Shown here piece after piece: positions 1 to 6,260 of a stretch of DNA of 8,925 nt (the first letter of the stretch is position 1; each line of letters starts with the position of its first letter). The stretch comes from Dysgonamonadaceae bacterium (GTDB taxonomy: Bacteria > Bacteroidota > Bacteroidia > Bacteroidales > Azobacteroidaceae). The DNA is taken from positions 1 through 8,925 of the forward strand of contig JAIRRK010000007.1 in assembly GCA_031256015.1 (NCBI GenBank), in the 5' to 3' direction. The translations under genes were made by a program, and so were the position numbers. The notes below the pieces were generated by a model, which was given only the letters and a program-made list of their open reading frames with translations, searched no databases and was not told where the DNA came from.

Positions 1-31
1 AGAAAATATAAAAACTTTAATTAGTTGATGC

Positions 32-146
32 AACTGCGACTCTCCTCGCAGGGTGACTACCACTCTCCTCGCATGATGACTGCGACTCTCCTCGCATGAT
101 GACTACCACTCTCCTCGCATGATGGCTACCACTCTCCTCGCAGATT
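32..146. repeat. Tandem array 1: five 23-bp units
   Basis: Five head-to-tail units of exactly 23 bp start at 32, 55, 78, 101 and 124. The shared core is CTCTCCTCGCA, usually followed by TGATGACT. The units at 55 and 101 are identical. The unit at 78 differs from them at two positions (TGCGA in place of TACCA). The first ends in GGGT and the last decays after CTCGCAG. In the units at 32 and 78 the text TGCGA-CTCTCC-TCGCA is a small hairpin; in the others the left arm has changed and the hairpin is lost. The period is not a multiple of three, so this is not a repeated peptide. There are no variable spacers, so it is not CRISPR. Confidence 0.95.
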
Positions 147-162
147 TTCCTTCTTAAAGATG

Positions 163-179
163 ACACAGCTACGCTGTGT
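163..179. repeat. GCTACGC-core hairpin, ACACA arms
   Basis: ACACAGC-TAC-GCTGTGT is a perfect 7-bp stem with a 3-base loop. The centre is GCTACGC, shared with the other hairpins of this island, while the outer arm (ACACA/TGTGT) is unique to this copy. Confidence 0.75.
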
Positions 180-201
180 AACTATGAGGGACAACAAGCA
201 T

Positions 202-229
202 CCGTGGGCTACGCTACGCTCGCCCACGG
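202..229. repeat. GCTACGC-core hairpin, CCGTGG arms, doubled core
   Basis: CCGTGGGC pairs perfectly with GCCCACGG (8 bp). Between them lies a 12-base loop in which the core occurs twice in overlap (GCTACGC at 208-214 and 213-219). The arms differ from the other family members. Confidence 0.75.
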
Positions 230-241
230 CTAAGAAGATGT

Positions 242-256
242 CTGCGCTACGCGCAG
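242..256. repeat. GCTACGC-core hairpin, CTGC arms (copy 1)
   Basis: CTGCGC-TAC-GCGCAG is a perfect 6-bp, GC-only-at-the-core stem with a TAC loop. The same 15 bases recur at 387-401 and 611-625. Confidence 0.8.
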
Positions 257-274
257 TTTGAGGTGTCCTTCCCC

Positions 275-350
275 GGTAGTCATCATGCGAGGAGAGTGGT
301 AGCCATCATGCGAGGAGAGTGGTAGTCACCCTGCGACTAGAGTGGTTTGC
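275..350. repeat. Inverted copy of tandem array 1
   Basis: This is the reverse complement of array 1. Complete inverted units lie at 282-304 and 305-327, a degenerate one at 328-350 and a 7-base remnant at 275-281. Unit order and even the diagnostic GGGT end of the first unit are preserved (ACCC at 328-331). It is therefore an inverted duplication of the earlier array and not an independent expansion. The outer unit has drifted (ACTAG replaces AGGAG). Confidence 0.93.
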
Positions 351-356
351 TTCTTC

Positions 357-380
357 CTTGTATCAAGACAAAGAAGAAGA
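357..380. repeat. 24-bp direct repeat, copy 1
   Basis: It matches 738-761 with two differences (C/T at the first base, A/G in the middle); the shared core is TTGTATCAAG followed by CAAAGAAGAAGA. With the bases before it, it also forms a small inverted repeat: TTCTTCCTTG (351-360) against CAAAGAAGAA (369-378), one mismatch. Confidence 0.85.
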
Positions 381-386
381 TTCAAC

Positions 387-401
387 CTGCGCTACGCGCA
401 G
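387..401. repeat. GCTACGC-core hairpin, CTGC arms (copy 2)
   Basis: Identical 15-base hairpin to 242-256. The flanks are unrelated, so the repeated unit is the hairpin itself. It sits seven bases after the first copy of the 24-bp direct repeat. Confidence 0.8.
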
Positions 402-433
402 AAAACTGCATTTAAACAAGTTTATCTCTTATA

Positions 434-460
434 CTCCTTAAAGAGTTGTCCTTTAAGGAG
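434..460. repeat. Opening stem of array 2
   Basis: CTCCTTAAAG (434-443) pairs perfectly with CTTTAAGGAG (451-460) around a 7-base loop. The same type of stem closes the array at 572-600, so array 2 is bracketed by two related palindromes. Confidence 0.8.
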
Positions 461-571
461 CTTACAGAGGGTCTCTTATGCTCCCATAAGAGAGGTTCTT
501 GTGTCCCCATAAGACAGGATCTTGTGCTTCCTTAAGACAGGCTCTTGTGCTTCCTTAAGAGAGTCTCTTGT

Positions 572-600
572 GCTCCTTGAAGAGCGACTCTTTAAGGAGC
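572..600. repeat. Closing stem of array 2
   Basis: GCTCCTTGAAGAG (572-584) pairs with CTCTTTAAGGAGC (588-600) around a CGA loop: 13 bp with one G-T position. The larger segment 567-603 aligns without gaps with 428-464 (29 of 37 bases the same). Confidence 0.8.
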
Positions 601-610
601 TTCCGGATTT

Positions 611-625
611 CTGCGCTACGCGCAG
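611..625. repeat. GCTACGC-core hairpin, CTGC arms (copy 3)
   Basis: Third identical copy of the 15-base hairpin. It lies just beyond the closing stem of tandem array 2. Confidence 0.8.
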
Positions 626-684
626 CTCGGAGGTAGGGCGCGGAGTTTAAAACGGCCTAGGCTTTGCAGGTCGCATTTGCAGGT

Positions 685-703
685 TCCTGCGCGGAGCGCA
701 GGA
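685..703. repeat. Variant hairpin with GGA loop
   Basis: TCCTGCGC-GGA-GCGCAGGA is a perfect 8-bp stem. It keeps the CTGCGC/GCGCAG arms of the CTGC copies but has GGA in place of the TAC loop. It follows two direct copies of TTTGCAGG (663-670 and 677-684) and an 8-bp palindrome GCCTAGGC (655-662). Confidence 0.75.
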
Positions 704-737
704 CAATTCTTAATTATTCACTTTTACTTTTTAATTC

Positions 738-761
738 TTTGTATCAAGGCAAAGAAGAAGA
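738..761. repeat. 24-bp direct repeat, copy 2
   Basis: Second copy of the element at 357-380, same orientation. Here TTCTTTG (735-741) pairs perfectly with CAAAGAA (750-756) around the loop TATCAAGG. The two copies bracket a block (381-737) that holds tandem array 2 and three of the GC hairpins. Confidence 0.85.
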
Positions 762-784
762 GGAAAGCGCAGTAGTGAGGGGGT

Positions 785-839
785 TGATTTAAAAAGGAAG
801 AGGCGATTTTGTGAAAATCGCCTCTTCCTTTTTAAATCA
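785..839 (-). terminator. Long-stem terminator of the FAS1 lipoprotein gene
   Basis: A perfect 26-bp stem with the 3-base loop GTG (811-813) begins 14 bases past the stop codon at 854. On the minus strand the rising arm reads through GGAAGAGGCGATTTT and the falling arm ends in CCTTCTT-type pyrimidines and a run of five T, as expected for a Rho-independent terminator. The run of T lies inside the stem, and the stem is longer than most terminators. Since it is symmetric, with A runs opposite the T runs, it could also stop transcription entering from the left. Confidence 0.8.
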
Positions 840-853
840 TTAATATTAATTGA

Positions 854-2779
854 TTAATCACGTTTCTCTATTTCCAAATAAGATGTGGGAACAAATTCAA
901 AATAGTCAATCATAAATTCCCTGTCTTGGCGGTCCTCTACGGATTTGAATCTCAGTGTAAACGGTTGAGCTTCCGTAACCTCCTCTATGGAAATGATTCT
1001 TCGTATAACTTGAGAGGAGGTTCTGACAACCGTTTTGGACGATGCTTGCAAAATGGAAGTAACACCCTTCATATATCCTCTGTTTCTCATCATCTTATCA
1101 TTCTCAACGCCATTATCGTCTGTCTCTCTATCGGCTACCCACCCGATTGCAGGATTAGCTCCTGTTACACGCATATCCAAAGGTATGCCGACCGGTTTTC
1201 CATTTAAAAACATTTGGGCGACTCCTCTTACGCTATTTGCCGTATAACTCATACGAACTTCCCAGCGGCCGGGAGGAATTGGCGGTGTTGTGATGGTAAA
1301 ATCATATTTACCGCAGAACAAAAATTCGTCTGAATACAAATTCCAATAAGTATCCGAACCGATGTGTTGGAATTGAGTTTCTTTGGTACAAGTAATGCGG
1401 GAACGAGGATTACCTGCAAAAAATTCGTTTGTCAGTGCCATATACGGAAATTCACCGGCTTCGTTTGCTCCTCTTAATTTATTGGTAGAAAGCTCCGGAA
1501 TCATATTGGTCATATCCATTCTCAACCGTTTGTTTAGAACATTATTTTCAACTCCATCGTAAGTCAGCATATTGTTGATTTCCAAGAGAGATACATTCAG
1601 CAAATCTTTTATGTTTTTTGTGATTTTTATTTCTCTTGCTTCCTGTTCCGGGTCATTGGTATTTGTATCATACATATTTTTATTAATCACATTTCTTGAT
1701 TGGACTTCAATCAGAGAATTAGGCATCATCATTTCATAATAATCCCGCACGATTGTTCCGTCAACAAAGCATTTTTCCCATTTCGGATTTATAAAATCAT
1801 TCACGTCCATTTTTCTATCCATGATATGATAGGAGATAAAACGATTTAATGCATTATTTCTGTCGGTATAATCAGCTTTGATTCGACTTTGTTCCTCCGT
1901 ATTTCCTTTTAGCGGGAATAATTTATAATAAATATCCTCGGAATATTTAATTAGTTCATCCAAAGTTGTAATTCCTGCTCTTGCAAGCGTTTCATCACTT
2001 TCCATAAAAACGGTATACCCGTAATTACAGAAGGGAGGTGTTTCCATAAACCCGCCATGAGGCCCATATTGTGATGAACCCTTTATGTCTTTGATTCGAC
2101 CCTGGTAAGAGTAGAAATTATTTTCTATCAGATAAAGAGAATCAATCATTGCCGTAAGACTCATTGCCTGATAAAACAAAGAAAAATCGGTGAGAGATTG
2201 CATTTGGTCGTTAATTTCAGCACTTGGAGTTTCAAGCACTCTATCTATTGTATGGATAACTCCATTATGAACTTCTTGGTCGCGATTCACGATTTTTGCA
2301 GTATCATTAACAAGGAAAATACTTCCTCCCCGAGTTCCTATTCGCAAAAATTGATTATTCATATTTGCAGAAGAAAGAGAACCGATGGGAAAATCAATCG
2401 ATTTAATCGGTTTGGTTCCTATTTTTCCGGAAACCAAGTGATTTTCAATAATATGTCTTCGTATTGAATCATTTAATTGTTCAAATGACAGTCCATTTGC
2501 CGCGTAATAACTTCTTACAGCTTCATTCGTGGGGACGAAACAAGTATAGACTCCATAGGTATTCAATAAGTCAAACATATCTACAGACTTAAGCAGACTG
2601 ACGAATTCAGAATATTGATCAGGATCATTCTCAAGAAAAGTACCTACCTGTATGGATTCAAAAGTTACGATGTCACCATCGACATCATCCTGACAAGCAT
2701 TAAATCCTAGTAGCATAGCGAAGCACAAACTCAAAACCGTTAATTTGCCTGCAAAACTGTTATTCTTTGACTTTCTCAT
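854..2779 (-). CDS. FAS1 (fasciclin) domain lipoprotein
   Basis: A 641-residue exported lipoprotein. The N-terminus has a basic start, a hydrophobic stretch (about 13-26) and a lipobox GFNAC with Cys29 as the lipid site. QDD follows directly; in Bacteroidota an acidic patch after the cysteine is linked to transport to the cell surface, so surface exposure is inferred. Residues about 42-185 are a FAS1 domain, with TYGVYTCFVPTNEAV and the late NGVIHTIDRVLETP motif. Residues about 195-400 look like a second, diverged FAS1-like region (START-like marks: LDELIKYSEDIYY, NRFISYHIMDRKM). The C-terminal part (about 485-632) seems a beta-rich domain with PPGRWEVRMSYTANS and LNGKPVGIPLDMR. FAS1 domains usually mediate adhesion or carbohydrate and matrix contact. 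No SusC/SusD pair is visible nearby, so no substrate can be named. The ATG at 2779 is the only start that gives a complete signal peptide. Confidence 0.88.
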   Translation of the reverse strand: MRKSKNNSFAGKLTVLSLCFAMLLGFNACQDDVDGDIVTFESIQVGTFLENDPDQYSEFVSLLKSVDMFDLLNTYGVYTCFVPTNEAVRSYYAANGLSFEQLNDSIRRHIIENHLVSGKIGTKPIKSIDFPIGSLSSANMNNQFLRIGTRGGSIFLVNDTAKIVNRDQEVHNGVIHTIDRVLETPSAEINDQMQSLTDFSLFYQAMSLTAMIDSLYLIENNFYSYQGRIKDIKGSSQYGPHGGFMETPPFCNYGYTVFMESDETLARAGITTLDELIKYSEDIYYKLFPLKGNTEEQSRIKADYTDRNNALNRFISYHIMDRKMDVNDFINPKWEKCFVDGTIVRDYYEMMMPNSLIEVQSRNVINKNMYDTNTNDPEQEAREIKITKNIKDLLNVSLLEINNMLTYDGVENNVLNKRLRMDMTNMIPELSTNKLRGANEAGEFPYMALTNEFFAGNPRSRITCTKETQFQHIGSDTYWNLYSDEFLFCGKYDFTITTPPIPPGRWEVRMSYTANSVRGVAQMFLNGKPVGIPLDMRVTGANPAIGWVADRETDDNGVENDKMMRNRGYMKGVTSILQASSKTVVRTSSQVIRRIISIEEVTEAQPFTLRFKSVEDRQDREFMIDYFEFVPTSYLEIEKRD

Positions 2780-2872
2780 TTTATTTTCACTTTTTAAAGT
2801 TAACTAATTAAACTTGTTCTTATTAATACTATTCATGTTTAAACACAACCATCAGTCTAAACAATACAAGCG

Positions 2873-2880
2873 CAAATGTA
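2873..2880 (-). promoter_or_regulatory. Probable -7 element for the FAS1 lipoprotein gene
   Basis: TACATTTG on the minus strand matches the Bacteroidota -7 consensus TAnnTTTG. No convincing TTG is found at the -33 spacing. The start would lie near 2866, giving a leader of roughly 85 bases, the longest in this window. Confidence 0.45.
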
Positions 2881-2933
2881 ATATTTTTATTCGGAAAACC
2901 GGAAAATTTATTGTTAAATTTTTAACGTATGAT

Positions 2934-5498
2934 TTATTTTTCAGGATACAAGGCATTCCACCATTCCGGTTGACCTTTCAACCATTTGGCAAACCAAGCA
3001 TAAATGGTTTTATTCCATTCTATTCGTTTTTTATAATCCGATACTCCATGATTTTCTCCTTCCACTTGAATAAGTTCGACTTCTTTTCCCAATATTTTCA
3101 AAGCGTTATACATTTGAATACTTTCTCCGATAGGGACATTGGTATCAACCGTACCATGAAGCAACAAAAGAGGCGTATTTATTTTATCGGCTTGAAATAA
3201 AGGACTTTGTTTTACATACAAGTCCGGATTATTCCATGGATAACTGTTTGCACTTGCTACAGCACTGTATCCTAATCCCCAGTAGCCTTCGCCCCAGTAA
3301 CTGGCAATGGAACTGATTCCTGCGTGAGAAACAGCCGCTGCAAAAATATCGGTTTGGGTTTGCAGGTATTGTGTCATAAAGCCTCCGTATGAAGCACCGA
3401 CACAACCTATCTTGTCGGAATCGACAAAAGGATGTTCTTCGCAAAACTTGAGCGTTCCTTCTATAATTTCGTCGGCGGTTCTCCGGCCCCAAGCATTTAC
3501 GTGTCGAGCCGAAAACTCCTGCCCGTATCCGGTGGTTCCCGATGGTTGAAGAGTATAAACAACATATCCCAATGCGGCATAAACCTGTAAAGGATAGCCC
3601 GATTCAAAAGTTCGAGAAGTCGGACTTGTTCCTCCATAGTAATAAACAATCAAAGGATATTTTTTATCGGAATCGAAGTTGGGAGGTAAATAATAACGTC
3701 CGTCAATGACTGTACTGGAAGATGAAGTAAATGTCCACGATTTAGCAGCAGTCAAATCCAATTCATCCAACTGATTTTTAAATGGGTCGGCTAATAAAGT
3801 TGTTTTTTTCGACTTCAAATTATAGGAATAAACTCGTGATGAATTTGCATTACTTTGTCCTCTGAAAACTGCGATGGGCTTTTTCTCCGAGACAGAAAAA
3901 GAGTTAATCACTTCTTCGGGTAAATCAAGTCGTGTATATTTTTTCCCTTTTGTATCGTAACTGTAAACATTGATGGAATCTTTATCTTCCACTCGAAAAT
4001 AAATCTGATTATCGTAAACGGACCAATTCGCACTTTCGACACTCGGATCGAAATTTTTCGTAATCGGAGCAACTGTTTTATCCGACAAATTATAAATGAA
4101 AACCTGCCTGTCATACGTATTGGCAATTTGTTCTTCCGATAAATTCTGTCCGATACCGTCAAAAGCATCCGCATCTCCGACCAACAACAGGCTCTTCATA
4201 TCGGGCGAATACTGCGCGTCATGAATGGAAGAACTTTCCAATAAGGTATCGACTGCCCATGTTTGAAGGTCCATTTCAAAAAGTGTATATTTACGGAAAG
4301 GTCTTTGCGTTATGGTTTCTTCCGATGCAAGCAGCAGCACTTTTTTACTGTCGCGACGAATATCGGTCGGATAAATACGGGTTTGTCCGAAAGTAATTTG
4401 TCGGAAAGTTTTGTCCGCAACCGTGTACAGAAAAAGCGACGACCTCTCTCTGAAGCTTCCGGAACGGTCGCCGGGAGACAATACCCTTTTCAAATCTCCT
4501 TTATCCGCCGGAATTTCCGTTTTTTGACTAATCAAGATGGTTTGTCCGTCAGGAGATATTCGGAAACTGTCGAATTTAATATCTCCAGCGATAACCGTTT
4601 CCTGCAAACTCGGAATATCAAACACCACTATGTCTTTGTCATTTAAGCCGGAACGAGAATAAATCAATTGACTTTTATCGTTAAACCAACGAGGACTGAT
4701 TCCGGAAGGGAAACGATAAACAATCCGATTATCTTTTAGCTCTCTCAATTCGTTGTTATAGCTGTTTTTTCCTCCGGGCAAAACAGTTCTTATATTAATC
4801 AAATAGTATTCTCCATCAGGGGAAATGCCGGATGAATAAGCCCGCGTTCCATCCATAATATCGTTGATATTGAGTCTTCTTTTAGCCGTATCGGAAGGAA
4901 GTGATATTTGAGCCGATTCATTTTCCTTGTTCAATTTGATTACTATTTTCATTTGAGGTTCTGTCTCTTTTTCGGAGTCAACTATCCGTTTAATTATTAC
5001 TTCGTAATTTCGAGGTTCTAAGGATAAATCGATTTTCAGCTCTTGGGCTTTGGAAAAGTTATCTTCTTGAGTTTCCTTGCTTTTTTCTTTCTTTCCGTTT
5101 ACATAAACCTCAAGTAATTCGGCTGATTTAATAATCAATTCACTTTTGCAGTATCTATCCGCATCAATGTGAAAAGACAACAATTGAAGAGCCTTGTTTT
5201 TATCGGGGACATCGGTATCTTTTTCCATTTTTCCCAATGTGAAAATACTATCTATTTCCGCATTGACAACTGTCGTACTTTTTCGAACGGTTTCGAAATC
5301 GACGGCATTTTGCAACAGATTTTTTGTTTCAAACTTTTTCAACTGAACATCAACGCTATCAAGCATAATCGGATTTTGAAAAGGAAACACAGGAGATGTT
5401 TTCATCCGGAAAACGGCCACTTCTTTCTGAGCAGAAAGATTGAAATTCAAACAGAAAGACAAAAGAGAAACCAAAAGAAAATAATTATGTGATTTCAT
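2934..5498 (-). CDS. Secreted S9-family serine peptidase (prolyl oligopeptidase type)
   Basis: An 854-residue exported hydrolase. Residues 1-23 form a signal peptide with a type I cleavage site LSA-Q; there is no lipobox cysteine and no type IX secretion C-terminal domain, since the chain ends just after the catalytic domain, so a periplasmic location is inferred. Residues about 25-205 are an N-terminal beta-rich extension. About 210-590 is the beta-propeller, with SPDGEYYLI and SPDGQTILI repeats. About 600-845 is the alpha/beta hydrolase with the S9 triad: Ser703 in GASYGGFM, Asp785 in HGTVDTNVP and His817 in GENHGVSD. TTGYGQEFS before the nucleophile is also typical. Family members act as dipeptidyl or acylaminoacyl peptidases on short peptides; the exact specificity is not readable here. 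It has its own promoter element upstream and a 154-base gap to the FAS1 gene below. Confidence 0.92.
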   Translation of the reverse strand: MKSHNYFLLVSLLSFCLNFNLSAQKEVAVFRMKTSPVFPFQNPIMLDSVDVQLKKFETKNLLQNAVDFETVRKSTTVVNAEIDSIFTLGKMEKDTDVPDKNKALQLLSFHIDADRYCKSELIIKSAELLEVYVNGKKEKSKETQEDNFSKAQELKIDLSLEPRNYEVIIKRIVDSEKETEPQMKIVIKLNKENESAQISLPSDTAKRRLNINDIMDGTRAYSSGISPDGEYYLINIRTVLPGGKNSYNNELRELKDNRIVYRFPSGISPRWFNDKSQLIYSRSGLNDKDIVVFDIPSLQETVIAGDIKFDSFRISPDGQTILISQKTEIPADKGDLKRVLSPGDRSGSFRERSSLFLYTVADKTFRQITFGQTRIYPTDIRRDSKKVLLLASEETITQRPFRKYTLFEMDLQTWAVDTLLESSSIHDAQYSPDMKSLLLVGDADAFDGIGQNLSEEQIANTYDRQVFIYNLSDKTVAPITKNFDPSVESANWSVYDNQIYFRVEDKDSINVYSYDTKGKKYTRLDLPEEVINSFSVSEKKPIAVFRGQSNANSSRVYSYNLKSKKTTLLADPFKNQLDELDLTAAKSWTFTSSSSTVIDGRYYLPPNFDSDKKYPLIVYYYGGTSPTSRTFESGYPLQVYAALGYVVYTLQPSGTTGYGQEFSARHVNAWGRRTADEIIEGTLKFCEEHPFVDSDKIGCVGASYGGFMTQYLQTQTDIFAAAVSHAGISSIASYWGEGYWGLGYSAVASANSYPWNNPDLYVKQSPLFQADKINTPLLLLHGTVDTNVPIGESIQMYNALKILGKEVELIQVEGENHGVSDYKKRIEWNKTIYAWFAKWLKGQPEWWNALYPEK

Positions 5499-5526
5499 GT
5501 ATAAATGATTTAATTTTTTAAGTTCC

Positions 5527-5534
5527 CAAAGGTA
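5527..5534 (-). promoter_or_regulatory. Probable -7 element for the S9 peptidase gene
   Basis: TACCTTTG on the minus strand fits TAnnTTTG. A transcript start near 5520 gives a leader of about 20 bases. No clear -33 TTG is seen. It lies downstream of the terminator of the preceding gene, consistent with an independent unit. Confidence 0.45.
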
Positions 5535-5584
5535 ATGAAATATCCCTTATTTTATGGGTTATCTCATCGATTTTTTTAACAGAA

Positions 5585-5623
5585 AAGAAGCTGCCGAAAG
5601 GACTTGTTTTTCGACAGCTTCTT
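5585..5623 (-). terminator. Rho-independent terminator of the small lipoprotein gene
   Basis: AAGAAGCTGTCGAAA pairs with TTTCGGCAGCTTCTT on the minus strand: a 15-bp stem with one U-G pair and a 9-base loop, followed by TTCTGTT. It starts 24 bases past the stop at 5648. Read on the plus strand the same position becomes an A-C mismatch, so the minus-strand reading is the better one. Confidence 0.75.
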
Positions 5624-5647
5624 TATGACTTTTATCGAAAGAACTGT

Positions 5648-6130
5648 TTATCTGGCTCTTACAGCCTTTGCAAATTGAATTTGCATATTGGCTACATTTT
5701 TCAAGTCTTCCGAAAGTTCTTTCTTTTTATCGCTATACTCTTTTTCCACAGCATCCAATTCTGCTCGTGTATATGCTTCTCCCAAAGCCGAATATTTTTT
5801 CCCTATCTCCGCAACGGCTTTGGTTGTTTCAAGAAATTTCGATACCGATTCCTTATACTTCACTCCGTTTGGAGGAGATTTAAGGTCTTTCATTTTATTT
5901 ATTTGCACATCTACCCTTGCCAAGGCTGAATCAGCCGCAACAGCAATGCTTGCCAAATCATTCGCCCTTATCCCGGAGGTAATCTTGGAATCAAATTCAG
6001 ACAAAGTTTTATTCGCTTCTTCGAAGATTTTAATGGTTGTATTATTAAAAACTTGCGGATTAACCGGCCCGCCACAACTTGCGAAGAAAACCGAAACAGT
6101 AATAACTGTCAAAAAAATTAGTTTACTCAT
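5648..6130 (-). CDS. Small helical lipoprotein, function unknown
   Basis: A 160-residue protein. Residues 1-18 are a hydrophobic signal ending in the lipobox FFASC, with Cys19 as lipid site. It is followed by GGP and no acidic patch, so by the rule for Bacteroidota surface lipoproteins it more likely faces the periplasm. The remainder is nearly all amphipathic helix rich in Lys, Glu and Ala (about 28-85 and 92-157), with a single proline break SPPNG at 85-89: probably a two-part helical hairpin or bundle. The pattern reminds me of the LIC11966-type surface lipoproteins, but that is a weak resemblance. It is flanked by its own promoter element and terminator, so it is probably a single-gene unit. 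The complete signal peptide supports the ATG at 6130; no enzymatic motif is present. Confidence 0.85.
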   Translation of the reverse strand: MSKLIFLTVITVSVFFASCGGPVNPQVFNNTTIKIFEEANKTLSEFDSKITSGIRANDLASIAVAADSALARVDVQINKMKDLKSPPNGVKYKESVSKFLETTKAVAEIGKKYSALGEAYTRAELDAVEKEYSDKKKELSEDLKNVANMQIQFAKAVRAR

Positions 6131-6161
6131 CTCTTTATTAAATTAAAAATACATATTGCCA

Positions 6162-6169
6162 CAAATGTA
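6162..6169 (-). promoter_or_regulatory. Probable -7 element for the small lipoprotein gene
   Basis: TACATTTG on the minus strand fits TAnnTTTG, with an inferred start near 6155 and a leader of about 25 bases. The -33 region is not convincing. It lies in the 130-base gap after uvrB, where no clear terminator hairpin is seen. Confidence 0.45.
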
Positions 6170-6260
6170 ATAATATTCTCTCTGTTATCTCGTCATTCTT
6201 TGAAAAAACCGTCGTAAGTGATGAAAGATTTTAACATCGGTCCGATACAGCCTGTTATTT

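Larger units (their letters stand above)
46..336. repeat. 62-bp inverted repeat, arms 46-107 and 275-336
   Basis: Position i of the left arm pairs with position 382 minus i of the right arm. Of 62 positions, 59 match; the mismatches are at 79, 82 and 84 of the left arm, and 46-78 is a perfect 33-bp run. The 167-base interior (108-274) carries the rest of array 1 and three further hairpins. As DNA this could extrude a cruciform; as RNA from either strand it would fold into a long stem with a branched head. Confidence 0.92.
426..602. repeat. Tandem array 2: hairpin units, 23-bp period
   Basis: Units with the core CTTGTGCTTCCTTAAGA (or CTTATGCTCCCATAAGA) repeat with an exact 23-bp period; the CTTRTG motif starts at 475, 498, 521, 544 and 567. 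A further copy starts at 428, and the 47 bases from it to the unit at 475 (2 x 23 + 1) leave a poorly matching segment between them. Each unit is a small imperfect palindrome (CTT...AAG), best at 472-493 where TCTCTTATG pairs perfectly with CATAAGAGA around CTCC. The unit is unrelated to that of array 1 although the period is the same. No reading frame runs through it. Confidence 0.88.
1..784. other. Gene-free repeat island
   Basis: No open reading frame with a recognisable protein lies here on either strand. The stretch is filled by tandem repeats, inverted repeats and short perfect hairpins, which are listed separately, with short AT-rich joints (1-31, 402-425, 704-737) in which I see nothing specific. 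It lies beyond the terminator of the FAS1 lipoprotein gene. What lies on its other side is outside the window, so I cannot say whether it separates convergent or co-directional genes. Base composition switches sharply between GC-rich hairpins and AT-rich linkers, unlike the even, AT-leaning genes to the right. It could be a patchwork of short non-autonomous palindromic elements and minisatellites; the sequence shows no function. Confidence 0.85.

Noticed and set aside
32..146. CRISPR-like array
   Set aside because: The 23-bp units are directly adjacent with no variable spacers, and no cas gene is present.
108..274. Invertible promoter between the inverted repeat arms
   Set aside because: Bacteroidales do use invertible promoters, but I find no TAnnTTTG in the interior on either strand and no invertase gene nearby. 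The repeat arms are themselves tandem arrays.
2880..2933. Terminator after the S9 peptidase
   Set aside because: Only AT-rich or 3-bp GC stems can be drawn (GTTAAAAATTTAAC, CGGTTTTCCG); neither is convincing.
5688..6146. 152-residue plus-strand reading frame
   Set aside because: It lies wholly opposite the small lipoprotein gene, whose signal peptide, promoter and terminator fit the minus strand; it shows no family features.
6205..6260. Terminator after uvrB
   Set aside because: ATCGGACCGAT gives at most a 4-bp stem with no T-run directly after it.
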